Of a stretch of 64,000 nt of DNA, positions 26,791 to 35,087 are shown in pieces (within the stretch, counting starts at the first letter, position 1; each line of letters opens with the position of its first letter). Source of the stretch: Azospirillum sp. TSA2s. GTDB lineage: Bacteria > Pseudomonadota > Alphaproteobacteria > Azospirillales > Azospirillaceae. The stretch lies in assembly GCF_004923315.1 (NCBI RefSeq), contig NZ_CP039642.1, positions 372,001 to 436,000 on the forward strand, read 5' to 3'. The translations under genes and the position numbers were made by a program. The notes under the pieces are model-generated. The model saw only the letters and a program-made list of their open reading frames with translations. It did not search any database and had not been told where the DNA came from.

Positions 26791-27221
26791 CGTCGGATGC
26801 CCTGCTGTTCGGCCCGGTCTTCGTCGGGCTGGGTTGCCGCCGCGGCTGCGGCTGGGAGGAGATCGCCGGTCTGGTCGCCGCCGCCTTCGACGAAGCGGCC
26901 CTGCCCGATGCCGCGCGCCAGTTGGCTGCATTGGCCGCCCCGGCGATGAAGGCCGACGAGGGCGGATTGGCGGAAGCCGCCCGCGCGCTCGGCCTGCCGC
27001 TGCGCTTCATCGATGAGGATGCGATGCTGGCCGCGCAGGACCGCGTCCACACCCGCTCCGCCACCGTGCTGGCCGCCGTCGGGCTGGCGTCGGTCGCCGA
27101 GGCCGCCGCCCTGGCTGCCGCCGGGCCGGGTTCGCGCCTGCTGCTGCCGCGCCGCTCCACCCCCCGCGCCACCGTGGCGCTCGCCTTGCCTGCCGTCGCC
27201 CTATTGGAGACCCGTTCATGA
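26778..27221 (+). CDS. cobE: Cobalamin biosynthesis protein CobE (CbiG C-terminal domain)
   Basis: A 147-residue protein matching only the C-terminal domain of CbiG, as CobE does. [20 protein letters not shown] is the family start. A segment [20 protein letters not shown] and a final G/S-rich region with [13 protein letters not shown] follow. CobE is conserved in aerobic B12 clusters, but its reaction is unclear. It overlaps cobL upstream and cobM downstream (ATGA), within the cobL-cobE-cobM unit. Confidence 0.9.
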   Translation: MDCLTSDALLFGPVFVGLGCRRGCGWEEIAGLVAAAFDEAALPDAARQLAALAAPAMKADEGGLAEAARALGLPLRFIDEDAMLAAQDRVHTRSATVLAAVGLASVAEAAALAAAGPGSRLLLPRRSTPRATVALALPAVALLETRS

Positions 27222-27979
27222 CCGTCCATTTCATTGGTGCCGGACCGGGCGCTCCCGACCTGCTGACCCTGCGCGGCCGCGACCTGATCGCGCGCTGCCC
27301 GGTCTGCCTCTATGCCGGATCGCTGGTCCCGAAGGAGATCATCGCCCACGCCCCCGCCGATGCGCGGATCATCGACACCGCTCCGCTGACGCTGGAGGAG
27401 ATCGTCGGCGAGTTCCAGGCCGCCCACGCCGCCGGTCAGGACGTGGCGCGGCTGCATTCCGGCGACCTGTCGGTCTACAGCGCGCTGGGCGAGCAGACCC
27501 GCGCGCTGCGGGAACTGGGCATCCCCTATACCATCACCCCCGGCGTGCCGGCCTTCGCCGCCGCGTCGGCCGCGCTGGGGCGGGAGCTGACCCTGCCGGA
27601 GGTCAGCCAGACACTGATCCTGACCCGCACCGAGGGGCGCGCCTCGGCCATGCCGGCCAACGAGACGCTGGAGGTGCTGGGCGCGTCGGGCGCCACGCTG
27701 GCGATCCACCTGTCGATCCACGTCATCGACCGGGTGGTGGAGCGGCTGACCCCGCTCTACGGCGCCGATTGCCCGGCCGCGGTGGTCTACCGCGCGACAT
27801 GGCCGGACGAGCGGGTGCTGCGCGGCACGCTGGCCGACATCGCGGCGCAGGTCGCGGCCTCACCGATGGAACGCACCGCGCTGATCCTGGTCGGCCCGGC
27901 GCTGGGCCATGAGGAGTTCCGTTGCAGCGCGCTGTATGACGGCAGCCATGTGCGCCGTTACCGGGGGCTGGGGGAGTGA
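27218..27979 (+). CDS. cobM: Precorrin-4 C11-methyltransferase CobM
   Basis: A 253-residue SAM-dependent methylase producing precorrin-5. The start [56 protein letters not shown] and [20 protein letters not shown] are typical of CobM/CbiF. Its ATG overlaps the cobE stop. A family B repeat and the convergent cbiD gene follow. Confidence 0.95.
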   Translation: MTVHFIGAGPGAPDLLTLRGRDLIARCPVCLYAGSLVPKEIIAHAPADARIIDTAPLTLEEIVGEFQAAHAAGQDVARLHSGDLSVYSALGEQTRALRELGIPYTITPGVPAFAAASAALGRELTLPEVSQTLILTRTEGRASAMPANETLEVLGASGATLAIHLSIHVIDRVVERLTPLYGADCPAAVVYRATWPDERVLRGTLADIAAQVAASPMERTALILVGPALGHEEFRCSALYDGSHVRRYRGLGE

Positions 27980-28002
27980 GGTTTCTCTTCCCCGCGTACG
28001 AT

Positions 28003-28163
28003 CACCCTCTCCCGCCCCGGGAGAGGGGGGGGACCCGCCGCATCCGCGGCGGGGAGGGTGAGGGGGCCTCCAAAAATTCCGAACCGCATGGCTCCGTGCC
28101 TAACCCCTCACCCTTCCCAAGCTTCGCTTGGGCCCCTTCCCTCTCCCGGGGCGGGAGAGGGAG
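28003..28163. repeat. Palindromic repeat, family B, with two hairpin units
   Basis: Two related GC-rich palindromic units, CACCCTCTCCCGCCCCGGGAG... at 28003-28069 and TAACCCCTCACCCTTCC...GGGAGAGGG at 28100-28163, joined by a spacer. Internal arms include CCGCCGCATCCGCGGCGG and CCCAAGCTTCGCTTGGG. The right-hand unit overlaps the last codons of cbiD. Confidence 0.8.
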
Positions 28164-29250
28164 CACACCCCACGATGCGCCCCTGGCGGTCGGTGACCAG
28201 CACCTCGACCGCGACCGGCGCATCCTCCAGCACATCCTGCGCGGCGCGGCGGGCCAGCTCGGCCACATGATCGGCCAGCGGCAGGCCGGCGGCATCCGCC
28301 AAGCCCAGCACCTGCGCCGCCGTGTTGGCGCCGCGCGCCTGCGCGATCAGGTCCGGCTCGGCGCCGAGATCCGCCAAGCGATCGGCCAGCCACTCGAAGT
28401 CGACACTGTTGCGTTTGCTGTGCAAATCCATCAGCCCGCGCGCCAGCTTGCCGAACTTGGCGAAGCCGCCGCACAGGGTCAGGCGCGGGATGGGGTGTCG
28501 GCGCAGGTACTTCAGCGTGCCGCCGACGAAGTCGCCCATGTCGATCAGCGCCTGTTCGGACAGGCCGTAGCGCGCGACCACCGCCTTTTCCGACAGATCG
28601 CCGGTGCAGGCCGCGACATGGGTCAGCCCGGCGGCCCGCGCCACGTCGACGCCGCGCTGGATCGAGGCGATCCAGGCTGCACAGGAATAGGGCACGACGA
28701 TCCCCGTCGTCCCCAGGATCGACAGCCCGCCGAGAATGCCGAGCCGCCCGTTCATGGTGCGCTTGGCGAGCTGTTCCCCATTTTCCACCCCGACCTCGAC
28801 CACCACGTCAGCCGGCTGGCCGGCATCGGCCGCCGCCTCTCCCACCGCCTGCGCGATCATGCGGCGCGGCACCGGGTTGATCGCCGGCTCGCCGACGGCC
28901 AGCGGCAGGCCGGGCAGGGTCACGATGCCGACGCCGGCGCCGGCGCGGAATGTCACGCCGCTGCCGGACGCACCGCGCCACACCCGCGCCCGAACCAGCG
29001 CGCCATGGGTCACGTCGGGATCGTCGCCGGCATCCTTGACCACGCCGGCCATGGTCCAGGGTCCGTCCGGCCCCTCCCCCTGCTCCGTCACCGCCAGGGC
29101 GAAGGCCGGAGTCTGGCCGCCAGGCAGGGTCACGGTCACCGGATCGGGGAACTCCCCGCCGAACAGAGCCTCTGCCGCCGCCCGCGCCGCGGCGGTGGCG
29201 CAGGTTCCCGTCGTCCAGCCGCGGCGCAAGGGTGTAGCATGCTCCGGCAT
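28108..29250 (-). CDS. cbiD: Cobalt-precorrin-5B (C1)-methyltransferase, CbiD
   Basis: A CbiD-type protein of about 380 residues, which methylates C1 of the corrin ring during ring-A deacylation. Typical segments are LRRGWTTGTCATAAARAA at the N-terminus, TRASGSGVTF-like WRGASGSGVTFRAGAGVGIV, NPVPRRMI, GILGGLSILGTTGIVVPYS and TLCGGFAKFGKLARGLMDLH. The chosen ATG at 29250 begins just before the family start; ATGs at 29325 and 29343 would lengthen it into or beside the cobA start. The last roughly 17 residues (PSPAPGEGRGPSEAWEG) are encoded by a family B repeat and look acquired. It is convergent with cobM and divergent from cobA. Confidence 0.9.
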   Translation of the reverse strand: MPEHATPLRRGWTTGTCATAAARAAAEALFGGEFPDPVTVTLPGGQTPAFALAVTEQGEGPDGPWTMAGVVKDAGDDPDVTHGALVRARVWRGASGSGVTFRAGAGVGIVTLPGLPLAVGEPAINPVPRRMIAQAVGEAAADAGQPADVVVEVGVENGEQLAKRTMNGRLGILGGLSILGTTGIVVPYSCAAWIASIQRGVDVARAAGLTHVAACTGDLSEKAVVARYGLSEQALIDMGDFVGGTLKYLRRHPIPRLTLCGGFAKFGKLARGLMDLHSKRNSVDFEWLADRLADLGAEPDLIAQARGANTAAQVLGLADAAGLPLADHVAELARRAAQDVLEDAPVAVEVLVTDRQGRIVGCAPSPAPGEGRGPSEAWEG

Positions 29251-29323
29251 GCCGTCGCCGCCCTCGGGCCCACCCGCGGCCCCGCCATCCGTCTTTCCGC
29301 TTTCCAGCCCCGAGTCCGCGTTC

Positions 29324-30139
29324 ATGTCGTTTGAGTCGTCCATTCCCGAAAGCGTCCTGGTCCCCTTTGCCCCCGGCAGCGTCTGGCTGGCCGGGTCCGG
29401 CCCCGGCGACCCCGGCCTGCTCACCCTGCTGGCCCTGCAAGGTCTAAGGCAAGCCGACGTCATCGTCCATGACGCGCTGGTCGGCGAACGGATCATGGCG
29501 CTCGCCAGCCCGTCGGCAAGGCTGGAGTTCGCCGGAAAGCGCGGCGGCCGCCCCTCCGCCCACCAGGACGACATCACCAACCGCCTGATCGAGCTGGCGA
29601 AGGAGGGTCACCGCGTCCTCCGCCTGAAGGGCGGCGACCCCTTCGTCTTCGGCCGCGGCGGCGAGGAGGCGCAGGCGCTGGCGGCGGAGGGCATCCCCTT
29701 CCGCATCGTGCCGGGCATCACCTCCGGCATTGCCGGCCCGGCCTATGCCGGCATCCCGGCGACCCATCGCGACACCAACCAGGCGGTGATCCTGGCGACC
29801 GGCCATTCGCTGGGCGGCGGTCCGGACTGGCGAGCGCTGGCCGCCACCAAGGCGCCGCTGATCCTCTATATGGGCTGGAAGGCGCTGCCGACCATCGCGG
29901 CGGAGCTGATGGCCGGCGGCCTGTCCGCCGACACTCCCGTCGGCGTGGTGACGGAGGCGACGACCGCCAACCAGAAAAGCCTCGTCACATCCCTCGGCAG
30001 CTGCGTCGCCGATCTGGCGGCCAGCGACCTGGAGCCGCCGGCCATCATCGTGATCGGCGAGGTGGTGCGGCTGCGCCCGGCGCTGGAATGGCTTCCCACC
30101 CAAACGGCGCTGCAAAATGCCAGGGGGCAGAATGACTGA
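29324..30139 (+). CDS. cobA: Uroporphyrinogen-III C-methyltransferase CobA
   Basis: A 271-residue SUMT that makes precorrin-2, the branch-point for B12 and siroheme. The family motifs VWLAGSGPGDPGLLTLLAL, VLRLKGGDPFVFGRGGEEA and RIVPGITSGIAGPAYAGIP are all clear. It is a stand-alone methylase without the CysG dehydrogenase/ferrochelatase half. The ATG at 29324 begins some 20 residues before the domain. Its stop overlaps cobB. Confidence 0.95.
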   Translation: MSFESSIPESVLVPFAPGSVWLAGSGPGDPGLLTLLALQGLRQADVIVHDALVGERIMALASPSARLEFAGKRGGRPSAHQDDITNRLIELAKEGHRVLRLKGGDPFVFGRGGEEAQALAAEGIPFRIVPGITSGIAGPAYAGIPATHRDTNQAVILATGHSLGGGPDWRALAATKAPLILYMGWKALPTIAAELMAGGLSADTPVGVVTEATTANQKSLVTSLGSCVADLAASDLEPPAIIVIGEVVRLRPALEWLPTQTALQNARGQND

Positions 30140-31445
30140 CGGCCTGATCATCGCCGCCCCGGCCTCGGGCACCGGCAAGACGACGCTGACGCTGGGCCTG
30201 CTGGCGGCGCTCCGCGCCCGCGGCGTCGCGGTCGGGGCGGTGAAGTCGGGGCCGGACTATATCGACCCGGCCTTCCACCGCGCCGCCACCGGCCGGCCGA
30301 GCGTGAACCTCGACACCTGGGCGATGGGGCCGGACCTGCTGGACGGGCTGGCCGCCCGCGCCGCCGAGGGCGCCGACCTGCTGGTCTGCGAGGCGCTGAT
30401 GGGCCTGTTCGACGGCGTCGCCGGGGTCGGCGCCACCGGCACCGGATCGACGGGGGAGATCGCGGCACGCACCGGCTGGCCGGTCCTGCTGGTGGTGAAC
30501 GCCAAGGGCCAGTCGCAGTCGGCCGCAGCCCTGGTCAAGGGCTTCGCCACCTACCGCGACGACGTGACCATCGGCGGCGTCGTGCTGAACAATGTCGGCA
30601 GCCCCCGCCACACCGCGCTGGCCGGCAACGCCATCGAGGCGCTGGGCATCCCCCTGCTGGGCGCCCTGCCCCGTGCACCCGACCTCAGCCTGCCCGAGCG
30701 TCATCTCGGCCTCGTCCAGGCCGACGAGACGGAGGGGCTGGCTGGCCGGCTGGCGGCGTTGGGCCGCTTCGTCGCCGAGCATGTCGATCTCGACCGCGTC
30801 GTCGCGCTGGCCAAGCCGTCACGGGCCGGACGCGGCAGCGACGACCCCGCCCTGCCGCCGCTGGGGCAGCGGGTCGCCATCGCGCGGGATGCCGCCTTCA
30901 CCTTCGTCTACCCGCACCTGACCGCCGGCTGGCAGGCCGCGGGAGCGGAGTTGCGCTTCTTCTCCCCGCTGGCGGACGAGGCGCCGCCGGAGGATGCGGA
31001 CGCCGTCTATCTGCCCGGCGGCTATCCGGAACTTCATGCCGGCCGCCTCGCCGCCAACCACATCTTCCGCGACGGCCTGCGTGCGGCGGCGGAGCGGGTG
31101 CCGGTCTTTGGCGAGTGCGGCGGCTACATGGTGATGGGGGAGACGCTGGAGGATGCCGACGGCGTCACCCACCCGATGACCGGGCTGCTGGGGGTGCGCA
31201 CCTCGTTCGCCAAGCGGCGGCTGCATCTGGGCTATCGCCGGGCGTCCCTGCTGGCCGACGGACCGTTGGGTGCGGCAGGAACTCCGCTGATGGGGCACGA
31301 GTTCCACTATGCCTCGACGCTGTCGCGCGGTGACGATGCGCCGCTGCTGCATGCGACGGCGGCGGATGGCGGCGACCTTGGGCCGCTGGGCAGCCGGCGC
31401 GGGCTGGCGCTGGGGTCTTTCGTCCACCTGATCGCGCGGGGGTGA
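30132..31445 (+). CDS. cobB: Hydrogenobyrinate a,c-diamide synthase CobB
   Basis: A 437-residue glutamine-dependent amidotransferase that amidates the a and c side chains of hydrogenobyrinic acid before cobalt insertion. The N-terminal DTBS-like ATP-binding domain has ASGTGKTTLTLGLL and VKSGPDYIDPAFH. The C-terminal class-I amidotransferase domain has YLPGGYPELHAGRLA and the nucleophile Cys in VFGECGGYMVMG, and it ends with GHEFHYAS. GGGGG lies just upstream of the ATG at 30132, which overlaps cobA. The stop overlaps the bluB GTG. Confidence 0.95.
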   Translation: MTDGLIIAAPASGTGKTTLTLGLLAALRARGVAVGAVKSGPDYIDPAFHRAATGRPSVNLDTWAMGPDLLDGLAARAAEGADLLVCEALMGLFDGVAGVGATGTGSTGEIAARTGWPVLLVVNAKGQSQSAAALVKGFATYRDDVTIGGVVLNNVGSPRHTALAGNAIEALGIPLLGALPRAPDLSLPERHLGLVQADETEGLAGRLAALGRFVAEHVDLDRVVALAKPSRAGRGSDDPALPPLGQRVAIARDAAFTFVYPHLTAGWQAAGAELRFFSPLADEAPPEDADAVYLPGGYPELHAGRLAANHIFRDGLRAAAERVPVFGECGGYMVMGETLEDADGVTHPMTGLLGVRTSFAKRRLHLGYRRASLLADGPLGAAGTPLMGHEFHYASTLSRGDDAPLLHATAADGGDLGPLGSRRGLALGSFVHLIARG

Positions 31446-32167
31446 CGTTGGAAGAGGATTTCACCCCGGCGGAGCGCGACGCGCTGTACAAGGCGATCTT
31501 CTCCCGCCGCGACGTGCGTGGGCAGTTCCGGCCCGACCCGGTGCCCGACGAGGTTCTGAACCGCGTCCTGCTGGCCGCCCATCACGCGCCGTCGGTCGGT
31601 TTCATGCAGCCGTGGAACTTCATCGTCATCACCGACCCGGCCGTGAAATCGCGCATCCACGCCGACTTCGCCCGCGCCACCGAAGAAGCGGCGGCGATGT
31701 TCGAGGGCGAACGCCGCAGCCTCTACAGCCGCCTGAAACTGGAGGGCATCCGCGAGGCGCCGGTGAATCTCTGCATCACCTGCGACCGCGAGCGCTCCGG
31801 CCCGGTGGTGCTGGGCCGCACCCACATGCCGGCGATGGACCTCTACAGCTGCGTCTGCGCCGTGCAGAACCTGTGGCTGGCGGCAAGAGCGGAAGGGCTG
31901 GGGGTCGGCTGGGTCAGCATCCTGCACGAGGATGCGCTGAAGGCGGCGCTCGGCATCCCGGAACGGATCGTGCCGATCGCCTATCTCTGCATCGGCCACG
32001 TCACCCATTTCGAAGCGACGCCGGAACTGGAAACCAAAGGCTGGCGCAAGCGCCTGCCGCTGGAGGATCTGGTGTTCAGGGACCGGTGGGAGGAAACCAT
32101 ACCCTCTCCCCCCGGGGAGAGGGTTAGGGTGAGGGGGTCGCGCGGCAGCCCTTCCCAAAAATCCTGA
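31442..32167 (+). CDS. bluB: 5,6-Dimethylbenzimidazole synthase BluB, with repeat-encoded tail
   Basis: A 241-residue flavin enzyme of the nitroreductase fold that breaks down reduced FMN to the lower ligand of B12. BluB marks are RRDVRGQFRPDPVPDEVL, HHAPSVGFMQPWNFIVI, a mobile-lid region with ATEEAAAMFEGERR, and AEGLGVGWVSILHEDAL near the end. The normal protein seems to end near DLVFRDRWEE. The last 24 residues or so (from TIPSPPGERVRV on) are encoded by a family B repeat. The GTG start overlaps the cobB stop. It closes the cob region. Confidence 0.95.
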   Translation: MTLEEDFTPAERDALYKAIFSRRDVRGQFRPDPVPDEVLNRVLLAAHHAPSVGFMQPWNFIVITDPAVKSRIHADFARATEEAAAMFEGERRSLYSRLKLEGIREAPVNLCITCDRERSGPVVLGRTHMPAMDLYSCVCAVQNLWLAARAEGLGVGWVSILHEDALKAALGIPERIVPIAYLCIGHVTHFEATPELETKGWRKRLPLEDLVFRDRWEETIPSPPGERVRVRGSRGSPSQKS

Positions 32168-32275
32168 AATGCATCCCCCTCACCCCGGCCTTCTCCCCGC
32201 TTTCGGCGGACCGGAGGTCCGCCTGTCGCGTCAGCGCAAACTTCGTTTGCGCGTGAGCGGGGGGGAGAGGGAGAT
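32101..32275. repeat. Palindromic repeat, family B, with three-way-junction module
   Basis: The left unit at 32101-32138 is CCCTCTCCCCCCGGGGAGAGGG-like with GGTTAGGGTGAGGGGG. The right unit starts at 32175 (CCCCCTCACCCCGGCC). The branched module at 32195-32262 has stems GGCGGACC-GGA-GGTCCGCC and GCGCAAAC-TTC-GTTTGCGC, joined by TGTCGCGTCA and closed by CCCCGCT/AGCGGGG. The repeat overlaps the 3' ends of both bluB and the STAS gene. Confidence 0.88.
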
Positions 32276-32488
32276 GACGCGCGCCAAAAACGCATCCTCC
32301 GGCCCGGCGGCCACCACCGGCCTTGCCGCCATCAGCAATTGCAGCAGCGCCGTGTGCAGGTCCGTGCAGGCGGACAGATCCACCCGCGGCGCGGCGGTCG
32401 CCTCCAGCCATTCGGCGAGCGGCAGGGCGTCCTCCACCGTGCAGGCGGCCTCGAAACGGGCGAGGTCGGCGTCATAGCGGATCGGCAT
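32231..32488 (-). CDS. Small STAS-domain protein, last gene of the chemotaxis operon
   Basis: An 85-residue protein. The segment PRVDLSACTDLHTALLQLLM corresponds to the phosphorylatable Ser/Thr helix of STAS (SpoIIAA-like) proteins, where the usual form is D-S-x-x-x-x-D-(S/T)-A-x-L-Q-L-L. Single STAS proteins are found in some alternative chemosensory clusters, possibly as output adaptors. Start and cheA stop overlap as TGATG. The final dozen residues (LSPPLTRKRSLR) are encoded by the family B repeat, so the original C-terminus is probably shorter. Confidence 0.72.
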   Translation of the reverse strand: MPIRYDADLARFEAACTVEDALPLAEWLEATAAPRVDLSACTDLHTALLQLLMAARPVVAAGPEDAFLARVISLSPPLTRKRSLR

Positions 32489-34695
32489 CACAACAGCTCC
32501 CGCAAATCGAGCACCAGGATCAGCCGGCCGTCGCCCAGCACCGCCGTGCCGGCATAGCCGCGCAAGCCGCGCAATACCCCGGTCATCGGGCGCAGCACCA
32601 CGTCGGCGCGCTCGCCGACATCGTCCACCGCCACCGCGACCGGCCCGTCGCCCAGTTCGGCCAGCACCACGCAAACCGTTTCGCGCACCCGTTCGTCGTC
32701 GGGCTGGGCCAGCAGGCGGCGCAGGCGGACCAGCGGCACCACCCGGTCGCGCAGCACGACGCTTTCCGCCCGCTTCACCGAGCGGATCTCGGCCCGCGGC
32801 ACCCGCTGGACGCCGCCGACCAGCGCCACCGGGATGCCGTAGAGCGATCCCGCCGCCTCCACCACCACGACGCGGGTGATGCTGAGCGTCAGCGGCAGCG
32901 ACAACCGCACCCGCGTGCCGCTGCCGGGGGTGGACGCGATCTCCACCCGGCCGCCGGCGCGTTCCACCGCCGCCCGCACCGCATCCATGCCGACGCCGCG
33001 GCCGGACAGGTCGGACACGCTGCCGGCGGTGCTGAAGCCGGGGGCGAAGACCAGCCGCACCGCGTCGGCGTCGTTCAGCGCCGCCGCGGCGTTCGGCTCA
33101 AGCAGTCCCTTGGCGACGGCGGCGCGACGCATCGCCGCCGGGTCGATGCCGGTGCCGTCGTCCGACACCTCCACCACCACACCGCCCTTGTCCTGGAAGG
33201 CGCGGACCCGCAGCGTGCCGGCCGGCGGCTTGCCGGATGCAGCCCGCTGTTCCGGCGTCTCGATGCCGTGGTCCAGCGCGTTGCGCACCAGATGCAGCAA
33301 CGGCTCGCCCAGCACGTCGAGGATGTCCTTGTCGGCCTCGGTCTCCGCGCCTTCCAGCACCAGCTCGACCGTCTTGTCCAGCCGGCGGGCGGTGTCGCGC
33401 ACCAGCCGGGGCAGCGGATCGAACACGCGCGCCAGCGGCAGCAGCCGAAGCCGCAGCGCCGCATGGCGCAGGTCGCCGACCAGACTGTCCAGCCGGGCGG
33501 AAAAGCTCTTCAGGTCGCGGGCCATCTCGCCGTCCCCGGCGCGGCGGACCAGCGGTCCCAATTGCCCCTTCACCACCGACAGCTCGCCGACCAGCGCCAT
33601 CAGCGCGTCCATCCGTTCCGGCTCCACCCGCAGGGCGCGGCGGGGGACAGGTGCGGTGGCAGGCTGCGGCTCGGCCATCGCCGGCTTTTCCACAGGTCCA
33701 TCGGCCAGGAAGCGGCGCAGCGTGCGGGCGTCGGCACAGGCGGCACCCACGGCGTCGCGCTTCGTCGGCCGCCCCAGCGCCGTCAGGATCGCGGCGACCG
33801 CCCGCGCCACCGCGGCGCGGCGGGAGTCTCGTTCGGCGGGGCTGCCGGGCAGGTCGAGGATGCGCGCCTGCTCCTCCAGCATCGCCGCCGCAAGCGAATC
33901 CGGCGGCGCGGCAGCAGGCGCCGCCACGGCAGGCGATACGGCGGCAGACGCCAGTGTGACGCTGCCGATCCGCACCTGATCGGGCACGCTGCGGAAGACC
34001 GGCGTCACCGCCTCCACCCTGGCGCCGCTCAGGGCGCGAAAGCGCAGGATGCAGCGGTAGGGGTCCATCCGGGCCAAAGGCGGCAGCGGCTCCGCCGGTT
34101 CGATCCGCAGCAGCCGGAGGTCGGGCACCCGGCGGAACAGCGCCAGCGGGTCGTCGCCGGTGAAGAAGCACTCCGGATCGGGCCTGTAGTCGATGACGAT
34201 CAGCGCGCCTTCGCCCACGGCAGCGCGCTCCTCCACCGTCAGCGCCGTCACCCAGGGGAAAGCGTCCGCCTCGCCACCGGAAGCCGCCGCACCGGCCGTC
34301 GTCTCGCCCCCCGCCAGTCCGCGGGCCAGCGTCTCCGCCGCCTCCGCCGCATCGGCGGGCAGCGCGCCCGCCTCCTCCAGCGCCGCCACCCAGCGGGCGC
34401 ACTGGTCGAGAGCGCGGAACAGCAAGTCGGCCAAGTCCGGCGTCATGAGGGCCGGCGTCATGGCGCGATGGCCGTCGCGCAGCAGCGACAGCGTGTCTTC
34501 CCCGGCATGGACCAGCAGGGTGAAGGGTGCCATGTCGAACAGCGCGCTCGACCCCTTCAGCGTGTGGAAGGCGCGGAACAGCTCGTCCACCGACGCACGG
34601 TCGGCCGGGTCGCGCTCCAGCGCCAGCAGGGCGCCGCCGGCGGTCTCCAGCAGTTCCTGCGCCTCGACGACGAACTGGTCGAACAGCTCGCTCAT
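32488..34695 (-). CDS. cheA: Chemotaxis histidine kinase CheA
   Basis: A 735-residue cytoplasmic kinase. Order: Hpt domain with phospho-acceptor His44 in FRAFHTLKGSSALF; a long Ala/Pro-rich middle with no clear P2 domain; dimerisation helices RMDALMALVGELSVVKGQL at about residues 365-383; the ATP-binding domain with N-box LLHLVRNALDHGIETP, G1 VSDDGTGID and G2 DLSGRGVGMDAV; and a C-terminal CheW-like regulatory domain. No receiver domain is fused. The ATG overlaps the stop of the receiver gene upstream. Confidence 0.95.
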   Translation of the reverse strand: MSELFDQFVVEAQELLETAGGALLALERDPADRASVDELFRAFHTLKGSSALFDMAPFTLLVHAGEDTLSLLRDGHRAMTPALMTPDLADLLFRALDQCARWVAALEEAGALPADAAEAAETLARGLAGGETTAGAAASGGEADAFPWVTALTVEERAAVGEGALIVIDYRPDPECFFTGDDPLALFRRVPDLRLLRIEPAEPLPPLARMDPYRCILRFRALSGARVEAVTPVFRSVPDQVRIGSVTLASAAVSPAVAAPAAAPPDSLAAAMLEEQARILDLPGSPAERDSRRAAVARAVAAILTALGRPTKRDAVGAACADARTLRRFLADGPVEKPAMAEPQPATAPVPRRALRVEPERMDALMALVGELSVVKGQLGPLVRRAGDGEMARDLKSFSARLDSLVGDLRHAALRLRLLPLARVFDPLPRLVRDTARRLDKTVELVLEGAETEADKDILDVLGEPLLHLVRNALDHGIETPEQRAASGKPPAGTLRVRAFQDKGGVVVEVSDDGTGIDPAAMRRAAVAKGLLEPNAAAALNDADAVRLVFAPGFSTAGSVSDLSGRGVGMDAVRAAVERAGGRVEIASTPGSGTRVRLSLPLTLSITRVVVVEAAGSLYGIPVALVGGVQRVPRAEIRSVKRAESVVLRDRVVPLVRLRRLLAQPDDERVRETVCVVLAELGDGPVAVAVDDVGERADVVLRPMTGVLRGLRGYAGTAVLGDGRLILVLDLRELL

Positions 34696-35087
34696 GGCGC
34701 GTCCTCCGTGTCGGGAGGCCGTCCGGTCAGCAGCCGGGCCGCCTCCACCAGCACCTCCGGCCGCGGCGGCTTCACGATGTACCAGTTGGCGCCGGCCAGC
34801 AGGGCCTGCTCGCGGTCGCTGTCCTTCGATTCGGTGCTGATCATGATGGCGGGCACGTCGCGCAGGCTCGGATCGCGGCGGAGGACGCGCAGCATGGTGT
34901 AGCCGTCCATCTTGCGCATGTTGACGTCGACGATCACCAGATCCGGCGGTGCGGCCATCGCCCGCTCCAGCCCTTCGATGCCGTTCACCGCCTCGTCCAC
35001 CACGAAGCCGTCGGCCTCCAGCACGCGGCGGCTGAAGGCGCGCACGGTCACGGCGTCGTCCACCACCAGAACACGCGGCCCGCTCAT
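34692..35087 (-). CDS. CheY-like response regulator
   Basis: A 131-residue single receiver domain. The acidic pair in RVLVVDDAVTVRAF, phospho-acceptor Asp54 in LVIVDVNMRKMDGY, the Thr/Ser position in AIMISTES and Lys in YIVKPP are all present. It is translated from an ATG preceded by ACGGAGG and is sandwiched between cheR and cheA with 4-base overlaps, so it is the likely substrate of CheA or a phosphate sink. Confidence 0.93.
   Translation of the reverse strand: MSGPRVLVVDDAVTVRAFSRRVLEADGFVVDEAVNGIEGLERAMAAPPDLVIVDVNMRKMDGYTMLRVLRRDPSLRDVPAIMISTESKDSDREQALLAGANWYIVKPPRPEVLVEAARLLTGRPPDTEDAP

Noticed and set aside
28108..29580. Longest possible cbiD frame
   Set aside because: The extra N-terminal residues are read antisense to cobA, and no homology supports them. 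Only starts at 29250 to 29343 are considered.
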